64,000 nucleotides of DNA from Verrucomicrobiia bacterium (GTDB lineage: Bacteria; Verrucomicrobiota; Verrucomicrobiia; Verrucomicrobiales; DEV007). Below, in pieces: positions 15,627 through 24,848 of this stretch. The stretch is taken from NCBI GenBank assembly GCA_030427505.1, contig JAUICH010000008.1, forward strand, positions 210,456-274,455, written 5' to 3'. Every line of letters begins with the position of its first letter. The first letter of the stretch is position 1. The notes below the pieces were generated by a model. It saw nothing but the letters and a program-made list of their open reading frames with translations, was not told where the DNA came from and ran no database searches. Both the position numbers and the translations under genes were made by a program.

Positions 15627-16525
15627 AGACCCGTGCCCTTTTCTCAATCCACTGGCGCCGGTTGGCCATGGCGCTTGTTTCCCTGGTGGTTCCGGCGCTG
15701 GTCTCCGCGCAGGAAAGTAGCGGTGAGGGTGGAACGCCGAAGAACTTCGGGGTCACGGATGGCTCCGCGCCCGAGAGCGCGCGGGACTACCGCTATGGGC
15801 GATATGAAGACTTTCCCACTTGGGATGTTAGCAAGGAAACGCCGAACGACATTTTCACTTTCGCCCGGCTGCGCTACCAGTCCGGCACCTGGATGGGGCG
15901 GCGGAGCAAGTGGCTGATCGACTACCCGGACAGCGACTTGAATTTTTCGTATCGCCTGCAGCAGCTCACCTCCCTGGAGGTGAATCCAGAGCCAGTGGTG
16001 GTGGACATCGATCCGGAGCAACTCCGGCATTATCCCTTCGTCTACATGCTGGAAGCGGGCGACATCTACTTGTCCGATGACGAGGCCCGCATCCTCCGGG
16101 AGTATCTCCTGAATGGCGGCTTTATCATGGTGGACGATTTCTGGGGCTACCGGGAGTGGGACAATTTCTACCAGGGCCTGAAACAGATCTTTCCCGACCG
16201 GGAGCCTCAGGAGCTAAGCCTGGATCATCCCATCTTTCACATCGTATTTGAGCTGAAGATCAAGCCGCAGATTCCGGCGGTGGGGATCGCCCTTCAGAAC
16301 CGGGACCTGGGTATCACCTATGAGTCCAAAAATGGTTCCGAGGTAGCGCAATACAAAGGGGTCTATGACGACAACGGCCGCATGTGCATGATGATCTGTT
16401 TCAATACCGACCTCGGAGACGGCTGGGAAGAGGAGGGAACCGATCCCTGGTATTTTAGAGAGTTCTCCGAAAAGTATGCCTACCCACTGGGGATCAATAT
16501 CATTTTTTATGCCCTGACCCACTGA
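15623..16525 (+). CDS. DUF4159-type exported protein
   Basis: A 300-residue protein with an N-terminal signal peptide (LAMALVSLVVPALVSA). Its core matches the DUF4159 pattern often found next to MoxR genes: FTFARLRYQSG, WLIDYPDSDLNFSYRLQQLT, then GGFIMVDDFWG and HPIFHIVFEL. That domain has a glutamine-amidotransferase/Rossmann-like outline without a demonstrated activity. The ATG overlaps the stop of the peptidase gene by four bases, and 62 bp separate it from moxR. It is probably a periplasmic component of the cluster. Confidence 0.8.
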   Translation: MKTRALFSIHWRRLAMALVSLVVPALVSAQESSGEGGTPKNFGVTDGSAPESARDYRYGRYEDFPTWDVSKETPNDIFTFARLRYQSGTWMGRRSKWLIDYPDSDLNFSYRLQQLTSLEVNPEPVVVDIDPEQLRHYPFVYMLEAGDIYLSDDEARILREYLLNGGFIMVDDFWGYREWDNFYQGLKQIFPDREPQELSLDHPIFHIVFELKIKPQIPAVGIALQNRDLGITYESKNGSEVAQYKGVYDDNGRMCMMICFNTDLGDGWEEEGTDPWYFREFSEKYAYPLGINIIFYALTH

Positions 16526-16587
16526 CCGAAACGGCCTTGGGCCGGACATGAATTAAGCCCAAATTTCTCACCAAGTTCCAACATCCT

Positions 16588-17634
16588 ATGTCAACGCCAT
16601 CCATTCCGATACGAGAAGACGACCCCGAGTTCGAAAAGGAGCGGGCGACCGTGGATAAACTTCACGCGGCCTACAGCACCATTACCGAAGAGTTGTCCAA
16701 GGTCATCATCGGACAGAAAGAAGTGGTGGAGCAGATGCTCATCGCGCTGCTGGCGGGCGGGCACAGTATCGTGACAGGGCCTCCCGGCCTGGCGAAGACC
16801 TTGCTGATAAAAACGCTGTCCCAGCTTTTCAGCCTGAGTTTCCAGCGCATTCAGTTCACGCCTGACCTGATGCCGGCGGACATTACCGGCACGGAGATCC
16901 TCGAAGAGACCGAGCACGGCCGGGAACTGGTCTTCGCGAAAGGTCCCATCTTCGCGAACATGATCCTGGCGGATGAAATCAACCGCACGCCGCCAAAGAC
17001 CCAGTCCGCCCTGTTGGAGGCCATGCAGGAGCACCAGGTGACCGTGGCGGGGGAGAGCATGAAGCTGGAGGAACCTTTCTTCGTGTTGGCCACGCAGAAC
17101 CCCATCGAAATGGAGGGCACCTACCCGCTGCCGGAAGCCCAGTTGGACCGTTTCATGATGAACATCGTGATCGACTACCTGAGCGAAGACGATGAAGTGG
17201 CGGTGGTGACCCAAACCACGGGCGAGTTCAAGGCGAAGATCGAAGCCATGTTCACCGGGCAGGACTTGATTCAGTGTCAGGAGATTGTGCGGAAGGTGCC
17301 CATCGCGGAAGACGTGGCGCGTTATGCCGTGCGCCTGGCGGCGGCGTCGCGGCCGGGGCGGGAAGGCGTGCCGGACTTCGTGAACGAGTGGGTGAACTGG
17401 GGCGCCGGCCTGCGCGCCGGGCAGTACCTGGTCCTGGGCGGCAAGACGCGGGCGCTCTTGAAAGGCCGGTCCCACGTGACGATCGAAGACATCCGGACCC
17501 TGGCGCTGCCGGTGCTGCGCCACCGTATCCTGGTGAACTACCGGGCCCAGGCCGAAGGCGTCAGCGTGGATGACGTGATCGCCCGGTTGATCGACAGCGT
17601 GCCGGAGAAAGCCGCCGCCAAAGTTAAAGCCTGA
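16588..17634 (+). CDS. moxR: MoxR family AAA+ ATPase
   Basis: A 348-residue protein. It has Walker A GPPGLAKT (residues 64-71), Walker B with Asp129-Glu130 in LADEINRTPPKTQSALLEAM, the MoxR hallmark FVLATQNPIEMEGTYPLPEA, and the C-terminal lid domain. MoxR ATPases act as chaperones or metal-insertion motors together with VWA-domain partners, which are encoded immediately downstream here (DUF58 and BatA-like). It starts 62 bp after the DUF4159 gene and ends 11 bp before the DUF58 gene. It is cytoplasmic. Confidence 0.95.
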   Translation: MSTPSIPIREDDPEFEKERATVDKLHAAYSTITEELSKVIIGQKEVVEQMLIALLAGGHSIVTGPPGLAKTLLIKTLSQLFSLSFQRIQFTPDLMPADITGTEILEETEHGRELVFAKGPIFANMILADEINRTPPKTQSALLEAMQEHQVTVAGESMKLEEPFFVLATQNPIEMEGTYPLPEAQLDRFMMNIVIDYLSEDDEVAVVTQTTGEFKAKIEAMFTGQDLIQCQEIVRKVPIAEDVARYAVRLAAASRPGREGVPDFVNEWVNWGAGLRAGQYLVLGGKTRALLKGRSHVTIEDIRTLALPVLRHRILVNYRAQAEGVSVDDVIARLIDSVPEKAAAKVKA

Positions 17635-17645
17635 CCGAAGAGGGC

Positions 17646-18653
17646 ATGAAGGACGCCTCCGCCACCGCCGCAAGAACCGGCGCCCCGCCGAGAAGCATGG
17701 GCTTTCTCGACACGGCCGCGCTGATGCGCATCAAGTCCCTGGAACTGCGCGCCCGCGTGGTGGTGGAGGGTTTTCTCAAGGGCCTCCACCGCAGCCCGTA
17801 TCATGGCTTTTCCGTGGAGTTCAGCGAGTATCGCCAGTACGTGCAGGGAGACGATCCCCGCTACATTGACTGGAAAGTGCTGGCGCGGAGCGACCGGGTG
17901 TTCATCAAGAAGTTTGAGGACGAGACCAACCTGCGCTGCCAGTTGCTGGTGGATAACAGCCGGTCCATGGCCTACGGCAGCGGGGAGGTTACCAAGGCAC
18001 AGTACGCCGCGACCCTGGCCGCGACGCTGGCCTGTTTCCTGATGGCTCAGGGCGATGCCGTGGGGCTGACGACCTTTGATGAGAAAGTGGATCAGCACGT
18101 ACCGGCCCGGAACCGGCCCGGACACCTGAGACGGGTGATGCTTCACCTGGAGAAAGCCCCTTCCGGAAAGGGCACCGACGTGTCCCAGCCGCTGGCTCAT
18201 GTGAGCGAACTGATGACCCGGCGGGGCATTCTGGTACTGGTCTCGGATCTGTTGGCGCCCCTAGACACCCTGGAAACGCAGCTTTCCTATCTGTCCGCCG
18301 CCGGACATGACGTGGTGGTGTTTCAGGTCATGGATCCCATGGAGTTGAGCTTCGACTTTCAGAAAGCCACCCACTTCCGGGACCTGGAGTCCGGCGCCGA
18401 TCTGTATGTGGACCCTGGAGTGGCGCGGGCTGGTTACTTGAAAAGGCTGCAAGCTCACCTGGATGCCCTGCGGCGCACCTGTGAAAAGCACGGCATCGAG
18501 TACCACCTGCTGCCCACGGACCGTCCCCTGGAGTTGATGCTGCATGACTTCATCGTGGCGCGCCGCCGGGTGTCCTTGCCGGCGCGGGCGCGGAACCTGA
18601 GCAGTGGAGGCGGTGGTAAGGGAGGCAGCACTTCGAACCGGAACGCCGCGTGA
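17646..18653 (+). CDS. DUF58 / VWA-like domain protein
   Basis: A 335-residue protein. It has the DUF58 signature GFSVEFSEYRQYVQGDDPRY followed by IDWKVLARSDRVFIKKFEDE, then the degenerate VWA metal site DNSRSM (Asp103). No membrane segment is visible. DUF58 proteins are the usual partners of MoxR ATPases, thought to receive their action on VWA substrates. It starts 11 bp after moxR and its stop overlaps the next GTG start (GTGA, 18650-18653), so the three genes are tightly coupled. Confidence 0.92.
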   Translation: MKDASATAARTGAPPRSMGFLDTAALMRIKSLELRARVVVEGFLKGLHRSPYHGFSVEFSEYRQYVQGDDPRYIDWKVLARSDRVFIKKFEDETNLRCQLLVDNSRSMAYGSGEVTKAQYAATLAATLACFLMAQGDAVGLTTFDEKVDQHVPARNRPGHLRRVMLHLEKAPSGKGTDVSQPLAHVSELMTRRGILVLVSDLLAPLDTLETQLSYLSAAGHDVVVFQVMDPMELSFDFQKATHFRDLESGADLYVDPGVARAGYLKRLQAHLDALRRTCEKHGIEYHLLPTDRPLELMLHDFIVARRRVSLPARARNLSSGGGGKGGSTSNRNAA

Positions 18654-20812
18654 ATTTTCTTTTCCCTTTATACTTGTTAGGAGCCGCGGCGGTGATTGCG
18701 CCGCTGCTCTATCATTTGCGGCGCCGGCCGCCGAAGGAGCACCTGCCGTTCAGCTCCCACATGTTCCTGGAAAAGAGCCCGGAACTCCTGACGCGGCGCA
18801 GTAGGCTGGAGCACCTGCTGTTGCTCCTCCTGCGTTGCCTGGCCATTGCCTTGTTGGCCCTGGCCTTTTCCCGTCCGTTTTTGCGCACTGAGATGCCCGC
18901 GGTCGAGGTGACTGGGGCCGCCCGGCTGCTGATGCTGGACACCAGTGCCTCCATGCGCAGGGCGGGGCTTTGGGAGAAAGCGGTGGAAGAAGCCAAGGCC
19001 GCCATCGCCAAGAGCGGAGACGGAGACCTGCTGGCGCTGATGACCTTCGACCGCCAGCCATCGCTCAAGATGAGTTTTGAAGACTGGCGCAGCTTACCCG
19101 TCGAGCAGCGAAAGGAACGGGCGCGGCAGATTGTGGACGGATTGAAGCCCGGTTGGGCCTCCTCCGATGGAGGCGCGGCGTTGATCCAGGCCGCCGGGAT
19201 CATGGATGAAGTCGTCTCCGCCGGTGAACAGGAAGGGAGCCGCGATCGTCAAATCATCGTGGTGAGTGATTTTCAGGAAGGTCTGAACCTGGACGCGCTG
19301 GCCGGGTTCGCCTGGCCGCAGGACCTTGCCGTGGAGCCCCGCCTCCTCCAACCGAAGGATTTGGACAACTTCGGTTTGGCTCTGGTGGCCGCCCAGGCGG
19401 ACGACGAAGCAGACGAGTTTGAAGAAGAAGCCGCCTCGGTTTCCGCTGGCGAAAGTGAGCTACCCGGGGAGAACATCCAGGTCCGGGTGCGCAATACGCG
19501 GGACTCCGCCGTGGAGCGTTTCTCACTTTATTGGAAAGACGAACCAGCGCGGGGACTGAAAGGCGGCATCAATCCCGGCGCCAGCCGCATCCTGACCGCG
19601 CCACCCCGGACCGATCCTACCAAGGACGGCGTGCTGGTGATGGATGGCGACAGTGAAGACTTTGATAACCTGGCCTACGTGACCCGGCTACAGCCCCGGC
19701 CGGTGCGGGTGCTTTATCATGGGGAAAAAGTTTCCGAGACCGACACGTCCTCCGCGTTTTTCTACTTCAGCCGGGCCATGCAGCCGACAGATACCTTCGA
19801 GCCGACGGTCAGTGTGCACAAGAAAGGCACGCCCGCGGAACTCCAGGACATCGACTTCGTTGTGGCAACCGCCTCCTTCGCCGAGGCTCAGTTACCGGCC
19901 TTAACCCGGTGGGTCGAAAATGGCGGCACCTTGCTCTATGCCATGCGTGAGGGCGACACTGGAGAGAGTCTTCAAGGGCTAACCGGGCTGACGGGCCTGA
20001 AAGGCAGCGAAGCCCAGGTAACTGAGTATGCCATGCTGGCGGATTTGGACTTCGAACATCCGTTGCTGCTCTCTTTCGCCAAAGCCCGGGTGCGCGACTT
20101 TACGAAGGTGCACTTCTGGAAGCACCGCTCGCTTTCCTGGCCGGAGACGGAGGACGGGAAAGTGGTTCGCGTGGCGAACTTCGACGACGGCCAACCAGCC
20201 TGGCTGGAGGTGCCTCGCGGCAAGGGGAAGGTCCTGGTGTTTGCTTCGTCGTGGGCGCCCTCGGACAGCCAGTTGGCCTTGTCCACGAAGTTTGTGCCGT
20301 TGCTCTATTCAGCTTTCCGTCTGGCGGGCTATTCCGCCAGCCGGCCGCCGCTTTACTACGTGGGTGACGTGTTGCAACTGCCGCCCGGAGTCGCATCCGT
20401 GACCCTTCCCGGTGGCGAAAGCCGGAAAGTTCCAGCCGCGGGGGGGAGCTTCGCGGAGACCAGCGAGCCTGGCATTTACACAGCTGACACCGGGACGCGG
20501 GTCTATTCTTACGCGGTCAACGTGGCGCCGTCTGAAAGCCGGGTGTCGCCAATGGAGATGGAACGCTTGAACGAGCTTGGCGTGGTGCTGGCGGCCACGG
20601 CAGATGGCGCTACCGGTGGCGCCGTGGCGGGAGAGAGCCCGGAAGACACGCAGCGCAAACAGGCGGACCGAGAGCTGGAACAACATCAGCGCATGTGGTG
20701 GTGGCTACTTTTAGCGGCGGGAGCGATTTTGTTAGTGGAGACTTGGCTGGCTGGCCGTGCCCGCCGCGCCAGACCGGCGGCGGATACTTCCGCCACCGTT
20801 ACCGCTGGTTAA
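18650..20812 (+). CDS. BatA-like membrane protein with VWA domain
   Basis: A 720-residue protein from a GTG at 18650. It begins with the BatA N-terminal motif (NFLFPLYLLGAAAVIAPLLY, LRRRPPKEHLPFSSHMFLE) and two membrane helices. A VWA domain follows with the DxSxS metal site D97-T-S-A-S. The middle part resembles a CARDB-like/GATase-like region, and a C-terminal membrane helix lies at about 690-708. In Bat systems such proteins act at the inner membrane with MoxR. The start overlaps the DUF58 stop. 82 bp separate it from the next gene, with an AGGAGAGAC sequence just before that start. Confidence 0.88.
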   Translation: MNFLFPLYLLGAAAVIAPLLYHLRRRPPKEHLPFSSHMFLEKSPELLTRRSRLEHLLLLLLRCLAIALLALAFSRPFLRTEMPAVEVTGAARLLMLDTSASMRRAGLWEKAVEEAKAAIAKSGDGDLLALMTFDRQPSLKMSFEDWRSLPVEQRKERARQIVDGLKPGWASSDGGAALIQAAGIMDEVVSAGEQEGSRDRQIIVVSDFQEGLNLDALAGFAWPQDLAVEPRLLQPKDLDNFGLALVAAQADDEADEFEEEAASVSAGESELPGENIQVRVRNTRDSAVERFSLYWKDEPARGLKGGINPGASRILTAPPRTDPTKDGVLVMDGDSEDFDNLAYVTRLQPRPVRVLYHGEKVSETDTSSAFFYFSRAMQPTDTFEPTVSVHKKGTPAELQDIDFVVATASFAEAQLPALTRWVENGGTLLYAMREGDTGESLQGLTGLTGLKGSEAQVTEYAMLADLDFEHPLLLSFAKARVRDFTKVHFWKHRSLSWPETEDGKVVRVANFDDGQPAWLEVPRGKGKVLVFASSWAPSDSQLALSTKFVPLLYSAFRLAGYSASRPPLYYVGDVLQLPPGVASVTLPGGESRKVPAAGGSFAETSEPGIYTADTGTRVYSYAVNVAPSESRVSPMEMERLNELGVVLAATADGATGGAVAGESPEDTQRKQADRELEQHQRMWWWLLLAAGAILLVETWLAGRARRARPAADTSATVTAG

Positions 20813-20894
20813 ATGTGGATGGAACGAGAAGGCCTTTCATTCCGGCTTGAGCCGGTGACGAAGGTGGGAACGAAAGAATGAGGAGAGACAGACC

Positions 20895-23800
20895 ATGATC
20901 GACCGAGTGCTAGCCAAGAAGCTGGAGCCGCTCATCGCGGCGGAGACGCTTTGCCGCCAACGGCGCGTGATCGCCCTAACCTTTACCCTGGGGGCGGCCG
21001 TCCTGGCGGTCGTGGCGGCGGGTTGCGCCGCGGAGTGGTGGACGCTTTCCCGGTGGCCAGCGTTTGGGCTCGTTGCCTTGGTCTTGGTGGCGGGCTGGGC
21101 CGCCTGGAAACTGGCCGGCCGGATTCCGGTGGATCTCAGGACCGTGGCCCGCCGGGTGGAAGACGTTCACCCAGACTTGCAGGCGGCGTTGCTGACGGCG
21201 GTCGAGCAAGAACCTCAGAATGGAGAACGCCTGGGTTTTCTCCAGGAGCGCGTGGTCTTTGAAGCAGTCAGCCACGCCGTGGATCACCATGACTGGCGGA
21301 GCACGGGCCGGCGTCGCTACCTTGGCGCTGGCTGGTTATACGGATTTTCCATGCTCCTGGTGGCGGTCTCTATCGGAGCGCTCATTTTTGCCACCGTCCC
21401 TCGGACTGTCGAAGTGATCGTCGAAAATGTCCCAGGGATTGAGGAGGAACCGCCGGTAGCAGAAATCTCCGTGACGCCCGGAGACGCCGAAGTAGAGCGG
21501 GACACGCGGCTGGTGGTGGAAGCGCGCTTCGAAGGAAAAGTACTTCCGGCGGGCGCGGACATCGTGATGACGCCCCTGGAAGAAGGGGCAGTGGAGACCC
21601 GCATTCCCATGCGCGGAACCGTAGAGGAAAGTGTCTTTGGTGGCTTAATTACCAAGGTAGAAAAAGACGCGGAATACCGGGTGGAGTTTAAGGGCGGGCA
21701 GTCTGAAACCTTTAAGATCACGACCTACGAGCATCCGCGAATGGAAGAAGCGGACGCTACCATCACACCGCCGGAATACGCCAAGCAGGAACCGAAGGAG
21801 ATCAAGAACGTTCAGAAATTCAGCGTGCTGGAGGGGTCCAAAGTCGATTTCCGCATCAAGATCAACAAACCCGTGGTGGCGGCCGAACTCTTCGGCGAGG
21901 ACGAAACGGTCATCCCGCTGACGCCCAGCGCGGACGATCCCACGGTGCTGGAAGGCAAGATGCAGCCGGGCGACTCCCAGAAGTACCGCGTGCACCTGGT
22001 GGATGCCGCCGACCGGGCCAACAAGCGGCCGCCGTGGTTGACGGTGAATGTGAAAAAGAACCTGCCGCCAAAAATCGATCTCACTTTCCCGAAGCGAGAC
22101 GTGGCGGTGTCCGCCCTGCAGGAACTGCCGCTGGAGGCCAAAGTCTGGGACGATCTGGGCGTGACCCGCAGCGGAGCGACCCTGGTCTTCGACGGGAAGG
22201 AGAAAGACGTACTGCTGAGCGAGGAAGAACTGAAGGGCGGAAAGAAGCACGACCTGGAGACACTGCTCTCCATGGAAGACTACAAAGCCGAGCCACGTCA
22301 GTTGGTGGCTTACTATTTCTGGGCAGAAGACCAGGGCCCATCGGGCGAAACGCGCCGCTCCATGAGCGACATGTTCTTTGCCGAGGTTCGGCATTTTGAA
22401 GACATCTTCCGCGAAGGCCAGTCCGCCGGCGGTCAGGGCCAGGGAGAGGGCGGCGAGTCCGAGAAATTGCTGAAGCTTCAGAAAGACGTCATCAACGCTA
22501 CTTGGAAACTGGTGCGCGACACCGCGGGCGGGAAGACCTTTGACCAAGCCGGGAGTGACGTGGATGTGGTGAAGCAATCCGAAGAGGTGGCCATCGGAAA
22601 AGTCCAGGAATCACTGGAACGCGTGGAAGACGCGGAGATCCGGGAGTTTTTCCAGAAGGCTGCCGAGTCCATGGAACAAGCCGTGGGTGAGTTGGAGGGC
22701 GTGCTGAACACGAAAGACACGAAGGAATTGACCACCGCTCTCGCCACGGAACGCGCCGCCTACGAATGGCTCATCAAGGCGCAGAGCCGGGAGCACCAGG
22801 TGACGCGGGCCCAGAACTCACAAGGAAGCGGGCAGCAGGCACAAGAGAAGCAACTCATGCAGTTGGAACTAAAGCAGGAGGATCAACGCTACGAAGAACA
22901 GCGTGAAGCCACGGAAGAAGCGATGATGGATCCTCAGCAGCAAGAGAACCTGCAGGTCTTGAACCGGCTGAAAGAACTGGCCCGGCGTCAGGAGGCCATT
23001 GCGGAAAAGATCAAGGAACTGGAAAATCTTCTCGAAGAAGCCAAGACCGAGGCTGAGAAAGACGAATTGCGCCGTCAGCTCAAGCGTCTCCAGGAAGAGC
23101 AGGAACAGTTGCTGCGCGACTTGGACGACTTGATGGAGCGCATGGACGAACCGGACAACCGGCCCAACATGGCCCAGGAACGTGAGGAACTGGAGCAAAC
23201 CCGCGAGAACGTGCGGGAGACCGCCGAGCAGTTGGAGCAGGAACAACTGGCGGACGCCGCGAACTCCGCCACCCGGGCGCAGCGGGACCTCGAACAGACG
23301 CGCGATGAGTTCCGGGAACGCACCGCGAACCAATTTGAAGACGACCTGCGTTCCATGCGCGACCGGGCGCGGGAACTCGCGTCCAACCAGGAAACCCTTT
23401 CCGGAAAAATGGATGAGCGCAATGAAACGGGAGATCCCTTCGACAGGGAAACAGGGCCCCTGGCGAATCTGGAACTGGGCCGGGAGATGCAGGAACAGAT
23501 GGACTTGCTGGATGGCCTCTTGAAGGACATGCAGCGCGTCAGCGAAGAAGCGGATGTCGCGGAACCGCTTCTCTCCACGAAACTCTATGAAGCGGTGCGC
23601 CGGGCCCAGACCCAGCGGGTGGAGGAGAACCTGGCTGAAGCGCGAGACTATGTGAAGTTCGGCGCCAAGGACCGTGCCCAGGAAGCGGACGCCCAGGCGT
23701 CGCGGGGCATCGATCAATTGAAAGAGGACGTCGAACGCGCCGCGGAAGCGGTCCTCGGAAGCGAGACCGACGCTTTGCGCATGGCACAGTCCGAGCTGGA

Positions 23801-24848
23801 TGATCTCATTCGGCAGGTAGAAGAGAAAGAAATGAAGAACGGTCAGGCCGGGCAGGAGGGACAGGCCGGGGAGACCAAGCCCATGGAACTGGCCGACGCC
23901 CGGGACTCAAAGGGTCAGTCCCCGGGCCAGCAGGGCAACCAAGGAGAGGAAGAAGGCGAGAAAGGCCGCCAGGCAGGGGCCGGTCAGCAACCGGGCCAAC
24001 AACCTGAGGGCCAGGAAGGTCAGGAAGGACAAGGCCAACACCCCGGCAAAGGTCAGGGGCAGCAGGAAGGTAAAGAACCCACCCAAGCTGGCAAGGGCCA
24101 GCAACCGGGCCCCGGGCAAGGTCAAGAGGGTCAACTAGGACAGCAGCCGGGTCAAGGTCAGGAGGGGCAAGAACCCGGTCAGCAGGGCCAGGAAGGACAA
24201 GGTCAAGGCCAGGGCCAGGGGCAAGAAGGACAGCAAGCCGGACAAGGCCAGGGCCAAGGGGGTGAAGGCCAACAACCCGGTCAGGGACAAGGCACCGGTG
24301 AGCAGCCGGGCCAACAACCTGGCCAACAACCTGGCAAGGGCCAATCGGGATCGTTGGCCGGTGGGATGACGGCGGGCGGCGCGGACAACGGCGGTGGCGG
24401 CGGGTCTGCCAACTATGGAGGTGGGGACGACCGGCGCCGGCGCCTGCTTGGGGGCGTGGGACGGCCCGCGTTTTTCGATCAAGCCTCCGAAGCCCGTCCG
24501 GAAGACGAGGCACCCCTGACGGGAGAAGAATTTGCCGAATGGTCAGACCGCTTGCGTAGCGTGGAGGAGATTCTGGAAATGCCCGACTTGAAAAACAACG
24601 CCGCCCGGGTGTTGGACAACGCGCGTTCCATGCGCATCGACTACCGGCGGAACAACCTGCCACCCCAGGTGGATGACATCCAGACGCGCATCATCGATCC
24701 GCTGGTGGAACTGCGCAGCCGCGTTTCCGAAGAGTTGGCCAAGCGGAACCAGGAGAATCCGTTAGTGCCCATCGACCGCGACCCGGTGCCGCCGGAATAT
24801 CGCGACCTGGTGCGCCGGTATTACACTGAACTGGGAACCGGGCGGTGA
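20895..24848 (+). CDS. Very large DUF4175-like membrane protein with Gln/Gly-rich tract
   Basis: A 1317-residue protein. Three N-terminal membrane helices (about residues 28-48, 55-73 and 143-168) are followed by beta-rich domains, then a long Glu/Lys/Arg/Gln-rich coiled-coil stretch (about 640-980) and a low-complexity tract of GQ, GQQPGQ and EGQ motifs (about 980-1160). A globular C-terminal domain (about 1180-1310) closes it. The general layout matches DUF4175-type proteins in MoxR-BatA clusters of Bacteroidetes and PVC bacteria. Its role is unknown. A good ribosome binding site (AGGAGAGAC) precedes the ATG. The stop overlaps the next start (TGATG). Confidence 0.82.
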   Translation: MIDRVLAKKLEPLIAAETLCRQRRVIALTFTLGAAVLAVVAAGCAAEWWTLSRWPAFGLVALVLVAGWAAWKLAGRIPVDLRTVARRVEDVHPDLQAALLTAVEQEPQNGERLGFLQERVVFEAVSHAVDHHDWRSTGRRRYLGAGWLYGFSMLLVAVSIGALIFATVPRTVEVIVENVPGIEEEPPVAEISVTPGDAEVERDTRLVVEARFEGKVLPAGADIVMTPLEEGAVETRIPMRGTVEESVFGGLITKVEKDAEYRVEFKGGQSETFKITTYEHPRMEEADATITPPEYAKQEPKEIKNVQKFSVLEGSKVDFRIKINKPVVAAELFGEDETVIPLTPSADDPTVLEGKMQPGDSQKYRVHLVDAADRANKRPPWLTVNVKKNLPPKIDLTFPKRDVAVSALQELPLEAKVWDDLGVTRSGATLVFDGKEKDVLLSEEELKGGKKHDLETLLSMEDYKAEPRQLVAYYFWAEDQGPSGETRRSMSDMFFAEVRHFEDIFREGQSAGGQGQGEGGESEKLLKLQKDVINATWKLVRDTAGGKTFDQAGSDVDVVKQSEEVAIGKVQESLERVEDAEIREFFQKAAESMEQAVGELEGVLNTKDTKELTTALATERAAYEWLIKAQSREHQVTRAQNSQGSGQQAQEKQLMQLELKQEDQRYEEQREATEEAMMDPQQQENLQVLNRLKELARRQEAIAEKIKELENLLEEAKTEAEKDELRRQLKRLQEEQEQLLRDLDDLMERMDEPDNRPNMAQEREELEQTRENVRETAEQLEQEQLADAANSATRAQRDLEQTRDEFRERTANQFEDDLRSMRDRARELASNQETLSGKMDERNETGDPFDRETGPLANLELGREMQEQMDLLDGLLKDMQRVSEEADVAEPLLSTKLYEAVRRAQTQRVEENLAEARDYVKFGAKDRAQEADAQASRGIDQLKEDVERAAEAVLGSETDALRMAQSELDDLIRQVEEKEMKNGQAGQEGQAGETKPMELADARDSKGQSPGQQGNQGEEEGEKGRQAGAGQQPGQQPEGQEGQEGQGQHPGKGQGQQEGKEPTQAGKGQQPGPGQGQEGQLGQQPGQGQEGQEPGQQGQEGQGQGQGQGQEGQQAGQGQGQGGEGQQPGQGQGTGEQPGQQPGQQPGKGQSGSLAGGMTAGGADNGGGGGSANYGGGDDRRRRLLGGVGRPAFFDQASEARPEDEAPLTGEEFAEWSDRLRSVEEILEMPDLKNNAARVLDNARSMRIDYRRNNLPPQVDDIQTRIIDPLVELRSRVSEELAKRNQENPLVPIDRDPVPPEYRDLVRRYYTELGTGR

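Noticed and set aside
14415..15647. A 410-codon minus-strand frame
   Set aside because: Lies within the TPR/HExxH peptidase gene on the other strand; no motif.
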